DNA of 64,000 bases. Source: Spirochaeta cellobiosiphila DSM 17781 (GTDB taxonomy: Bacteria > Spirochaetota > Spirochaetia > DSM-17781). The translations under genes and the position numbers were made by a program. Each line of letters starts with the position of its first letter. Within the stretch, counting starts at the first letter, position 1. Below, in pieces: positions 60,593 through 64,000 of this stretch. The notes under the pieces were generated by a model, which saw only the letters and a list, made by a program, of their open reading frames with translations, was not told where the DNA came from and did no database searches. The DNA is taken from the NCBI RefSeq assembly GCF_000426705.1, contig NZ_AUFW01000017.1, positions 124,001 through 188,000 on the forward strand, written 5' to 3'.

Positions 60593-61556
60593 TTGGTTAT
60601 TACTTGGTCCCGAAGAAGGGGAAAAACACGAATTTATTAATACTATAGTTTTATCTCTGGAAACAGAACATGGTGGGTCCTTAGAACGCTATAAGTTTTA
60701 TCCATCTGAGACAGATTTTAATGAAGTTATTTCTCTCTTAAAAAATGGTTCCCTTTTCAGTCCTCATAAATTGGTGATTATAGATCAAGCTCATGATATT
60801 AAGGGCAAAAAAAACACTGATCCAATAATAGAATATATGAAGAATCCTTCACCTGAAGGATCATTAATATTAACTTCTAACCAACCAGGAATTGATAAGA
60901 AGATTGAAAAAGTATTCAAGAATAAAAAGATTTTTTGGGAAATGTTCGAGAATCAAAAATTAGGTTGGGTACAAAATTTCTTTAAGAAAAACAACTACAC
61001 CATCACAAATGAGGCAGCAGAACTCATTCTTGATCTTGTTGAAAATAATACTGAAGCTCTCAAAAGAGAATGCCAGTCACTTATCTTGTTTTTACCAGTA
61101 TCAACAGAGATAAATGTATCGACTATAGAAAAATATATCTATCATAGTAAAGAAGAAAATGTTTTCACATTATTCGAAAAAATAGCTTCCTCAGATTTAG
61201 AAGGAGCATTAGAAATCTATAAAAAGATAAGACTGTCCGGGGATTCTAATCCAGTACAGATATTAAGTGGTCTGACTTGGCAAATACGTAATCTATTAAA
61301 GATTCAATACCAACGTCGCAATGGATTTCAACTAAAAGAGATATTTCCTCAACTAGGAATCAGAAGTAAGAAGAACCAAAGCGTATATACAAAGGGGATT
61401 CAAAACTATCGCATTGTTGACCTAGAAAAAATAATCGCTCTCGCTAGTGAATTTGATCTTAGATTAAAAGGGTCTCGTATTGAGTTAGGGATTTGTCAAA
61501 TGGAATTACTTATCTATTACATAATAATAAATAAAGGCAGAAAATTATCTGCCTAA
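60585..61556 (+). CDS. holA: DNA polymerase III delta subunit
   Basis: 323 residues. The fold of the clamp-loader delta subunit is recognised from FSPHKLVIIDQAHDIKGKK, TSNQPGIDKKIEKVFKN and the C-terminal PVQILSGLTWQIRNLLKIQ. Overlaps lexA by 8 bases and the convergent uvrC stop by 4. Confidence 0.9.
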   Translation: MANWLLLGPEEGEKHEFINTIVLSLETEHGGSLERYKFYPSETDFNEVISLLKNGSLFSPHKLVIIDQAHDIKGKKNTDPIIEYMKNPSPEGSLILTSNQPGIDKKIEKVFKNKKIFWEMFENQKLGWVQNFFKKNNYTITNEAAELILDLVENNTEALKRECQSLILFLPVSTEINVSTIEKYIYHSKEENVFTLFEKIASSDLEGALEIYKKIRLSGDSNPVQILSGLTWQIRNLLKIQYQRRNGFQLKEIFPQLGIRSKKNQSVYTKGIQNYRIVDLEKIIALASEFDLRLKGSRIELGICQMELLIYYIIINKGRKLSA

Positions 61557-63373
61557 TTTTTTGATTTATCGATTTCGACTTTTTTAGTCACAAATGTTTT
61601 TACTGTTTCAGCTAGTTCCATAGGAATCCTTGCTTTTTCAGAAATTTCTTCATAGGAAGCAGATTTAATTCCATCTAGACCACCGAATGCTTTTAGTATT
61701 CTTTGACTTCTCTTTGGTCCAATCCCTTCAATTCCTTCAAGAGTAGCTATTTTTATCCTCTTTTGCCTTAGCTTTTTGTTAAATGTTGTTGCAAACCTAT
61801 GTGCTTCGTCCCTTACTGCAATTAAAATTCTTAGTGCAGGAGAACCAATAGGAATAATAATCGGTTCAGATTTATCAGGAAGGAAGATTTCCTCTTCCCT
61901 TTTTGCTAAACCGAGTAAAGGAATATCACCTAAACCTAAAGCTCTTAACACCCCCATCGCAGAACTAACTTGCCCCTTTCCACCATCAATTAGTATTAAA
62001 TCAGGCTTAGGAAGATCATCATTAATGACCCTTGAGTAGCGTCTAGCAACAGCTTCTCTAATTGATTTGAAGTCATCAATTTGTCCACCTAAGGATTTCA
62101 TATGAAATTGTCTATATGCTTTATTATCCGGTTTCCCCATCCAAAAACTAACCATTGAAGCTACTGGATCTTTTCCATGTAATTGAGCAATATCAAATCC
62201 CTCTATTCTTTTTGGCAAATGAGATAAGTTCAATACACGCTTTAACTCTTCTAAACCAGGATCGATTTCTTTATCACGCATTTGTCTATCAATATCAAGA
62301 CGTGCGTTCTCCATAGCCATTTTCATAAACTTTTGGTGACGTCCTCTTTCAGGTAAGTGAAACTCAGTTCGATGCCCCCATTCTGAAGAAAAAAGATCCT
62401 TTAAAATTATAAAATCTAATGATACAGAAACAAAAATCTGTTGAGGTGGAATTGTGGTATTTTGGTAGTAAAGTAGAATAAAATCTGTCATGGCATCTTC
62501 TTCTGTACCATATATCTTAGTTCTAAACAAATCCCGACCAATTAATTTTCCATTACGCATCTGAAAAACAACAAAAGTAGCTAATTCTCCTTCATGTACT
62601 AAAGCTATGTAGTCTCTTTTTTCTTCATCAAAATCAATAATTTTTTGTTCCGATCCAATTTGTTCGATGGCAATTAATGTGTCTCTTAATTTTGCAGCAC
62701 TTTCAAAATTCAATTCTTCAGATGCTCTTAACATTTCTATTTTAATTTTTCTTGTCAGTTCTTCTGTTCTACCGGACAAAAGTTGTCTGACCTTTTCTAC
62801 ATCTTCTTCATATCCAGCTTCTGTAATCTTTTTAACACACGGGGCTTTACATCGTCCTATATGGTAATATAGACAGGGACTATCTCTATATTTTAATTTC
62901 CCTTTACATTTTCTGAGAGGAAATAATTTTTCTATTAATTCAAGATAGATATCAATTGTCTTTACATTAGGAAACGGCCCGAAATATTCGGATCCATCCT
63001 GTATGATTCTTCTTGTGCGATAGACCCGGGGAAATTTATCATTTGTGATCCTTATTACGGGATAGGATTTACCATCTTTCAAATTGATATTGAATCTTGG
63101 ATTGTATTTTTTAATTAAATTATTCTCTAATAATAGTGCTTCGTATTCACTTTGAGTGGTGATAAATTCTAAAAAATCTATTTTTCTTAATAAAACTGAT
63201 GTCTTTATATCTTTTTGCCCAGTAAAATAAGAACTCACACGGTTACGTAAAACCTTAGCTTTGCCGACATATATAACAATACCCTTTTTGTCCTTCATAA
63301 GGTATACGCCCGGTGTTTTGGGGAAATCTTTAACTTGAGATTTTAATTTGTTAAAGGTTGAATCTTCTTGCAT
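61553..63373 (-). CDS. uvrC: UvrC, excinuclease ABC subunit C
   Basis: 606 residues. GIY-YIG nuclease (GVYLMKDKKGIVIYVGKAK, about 19-38), a Cys cluster (CKGKLKYRDSPCLYYHIGRC), UVR motif near 205-235, RNase H-like nuclease with EGFDIAQLHGKDP, and C-terminal HhH (GIEGIGPKRSQRIL). Makes the 3' and 5' cuts in nucleotide excision repair. A -10 box ends 7 bases before the ATG and there is no Shine-Dalgarno. Confidence 0.97.
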   Translation of the reverse strand: MQEDSTFNKLKSQVKDFPKTPGVYLMKDKKGIVIYVGKAKVLRNRVSSYFTGQKDIKTSVLLRKIDFLEFITTQSEYEALLLENNLIKKYNPRFNINLKDGKSYPVIRITNDKFPRVYRTRRIIQDGSEYFGPFPNVKTIDIYLELIEKLFPLRKCKGKLKYRDSPCLYYHIGRCKAPCVKKITEAGYEEDVEKVRQLLSGRTEELTRKIKIEMLRASEELNFESAAKLRDTLIAIEQIGSEQKIIDFDEEKRDYIALVHEGELATFVVFQMRNGKLIGRDLFRTKIYGTEEDAMTDFILLYYQNTTIPPQQIFVSVSLDFIILKDLFSSEWGHRTEFHLPERGRHQKFMKMAMENARLDIDRQMRDKEIDPGLEELKRVLNLSHLPKRIEGFDIAQLHGKDPVASMVSFWMGKPDNKAYRQFHMKSLGGQIDDFKSIREAVARRYSRVINDDLPKPDLILIDGGKGQVSSAMGVLRALGLGDIPLLGLAKREEEIFLPDKSEPIIIPIGSPALRILIAVRDEAHRFATTFNKKLRQKRIKIATLEGIEGIGPKRSQRILKAFGGLDGIKSASYEEISEKARIPMELAETVKTFVTKKVEIDKSKN

Positions 63374-63380
63374 ATATATA

Positions 63381-63408
63381 ATTTTACTAACGAATGGTGA
63401 GTTGTGAA
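63381..63408 (-). promoter_or_regulatory. Promoter of uvrC, predicted leaderless
   Basis: Minus strand TTCACA (63408-63403), 16-base spacer, TAAAAT (63386-63381), then 7 bases to ATG 63373. It overlaps the start codon of the divergent gene. Confidence 0.6.
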
Positions 63409-64000
63409 TAGGTTTATCTTATTAATTTGTTTTATGTTTTGTTTTAACTTTCTTCTACACAGTCAAGACAGTGTCATTCAACTTGGCGGAGATCAAGGTT
63501 GGGACTTACTTCAAAATTATCATAATATTACTCAACAAATAGGATTACATGGTTATATGGACCTATATTTATCTGATAATACTAGTAAGAACGATATGTT
63601 CACAGATTTATTATTGAGTGAAAAAGGTCTTATAGATACTGAAAACTATACTTTAGAGGGCAATAAACCCAATATAATAAAGAATGGAATCAGAGGTGAT
63701 TGGGCTTTTCGGTTCAATGGAACAGAATCACTACAACTTATTCCAAACTCAAAATCTATTTTTAAATCCTTTACTGGTAAAAAAGATTTTTCTATTGAAT
63801 TTTGGATAAACCCTTTTGTTATTGAAAATAGATCAACAATTATTAAATGGAATGGCGGAATTCTGCATGATAATATATTTACTCCTCAGAGTTTATCTAT
63901 AAATTTTCAAAAACGAAGATTAGGGATTTATTTTAAGAATGTATTCCAATATCCAGATGGAACCCTAGCTTCTGATATCAATATTACAGGATTAACCAAT
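63404..64000 (+). CDS. Secreted LamG-like protein, cut by window edge
   Basis: At least 199 residues from GTG 63404 (GGTGAG upstream); the frame is open to base 64000. A signal peptide (FILLICFMFCFNFLLHS) is followed by a region that reads like a laminin-G/concanavalin-type domain: WAFRFNGTESLQLIPNS, FSIEFWINPFVIENRST, IIKWNGGILHDNIF. These domains bind carbohydrate or other proteins on the cell surface. The divergent start is only 30 bases from uvrC. Confidence 0.75.
   Translation, partial: MNRFILLICFMFCFNFLLHSQDSVIQLGGDQGWDLLQNYHNITQQIGLHGYMDLYLSDNTSKNDMFTDLLLSEKGLIDTENYTLEGNKPNIIKNGIRGDWAFRFNGTESLQLIPNSKSIFKSFTGKKDFSIEFWINPFVIENRSTIIKWNGGILHDNIFTPQSLSINFQKRRLGIYFKNVFQYPDGTLASDINITGLTN

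Overview
The window is 64 kb of AT-rich, gene-dense chromosome from a Gram-negative, motile, nitrogen-fixing anaerobe or facultative anaerobe. A free-living or gut spirochaete is my best guess. The basis is CheR/CheB and chemoreceptor genes, an LPS-export (Lpt) set with a lipoprotein-type LptC, a clostridial/archaeal-type nif operon with nifI1 and nifI2, HPr kinase next to HPr, and NtrY/NtrX. I could not run a phylogeny, so the assignment is inference. I saw no rRNA, tRNA, insertion sequence, prophage or CRISPR.

Layout. 1-1880: cheR-cheB (cheB runs off the left edge). 1986-7775: a BFN/DUF151 protein, then pyrG-lptC-lptA-lptB-rpoN-hpf, most genes overlapping. 7960-16878: nifH-nifI1-nifI2-nifD-nifK-nifE-nifN-nifB-[2Fe-2S] ferredoxin on the minus strand behind a sigma-54 promoter. 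17227-20381: nifV-nifA-GNAT, also behind a sigma-54 promoter. 20751-21495: two uncharacterised genes, divergent from nifV and with their own sigma-54 promoter. 21535-28731: glycine cleavage operon gcvT-H-PA-PB followed by adenosine deaminase and a PilZ-fused chemoreceptor. 28785-31417: marR divergent from two half-size DMT transporters and an MFS transporter. 31414-34916: ABC exporter with a two-component system. 34992-42249: mixed small genes, including a 22-bp tandem repeat array. 43442-49448: TPP riboswitch and thiM-thiD-symporter-thiE-thiW-ecfA-ecfT, a thiamin salvage and uptake operon. 49445-55001: hydrolases and envelope proteins. 55064-61556: hprK-ptsH-DUF4390-like-ntrY-ntrX-lexA-holA. 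61553-63373: uvrC. 63404-64000: start of a LamG-like secreted protein.

How it fits together. Sigma-54 (rpoN), its activators NifA and NtrX, and three sigma-54 promoters with exact GG-N10-GC spacing are all here. They suggest that NifA drives the structural nif operon, its own nifV-nifA operon, and a two-gene unit of unknown function; NifI1/NifI2 then add a post-translational switch. The most interesting observations are: (i) that unknown pair as candidate new members of the nif regulon; (ii) at least six genes where a good -10 box ends 6-8 nt before the start codon and no Shine-Dalgarno is present, suggesting leaderless mRNAs, including pyrG, gcvT, marR, hprK and uvrC; (iii) a TPP riboswitch whose mutually exclusive pairings can be read directly from the sequence; (iv) a MarR divergon with operators embedded in both promoters; (v) a strong hairpin between nifK and nifE.
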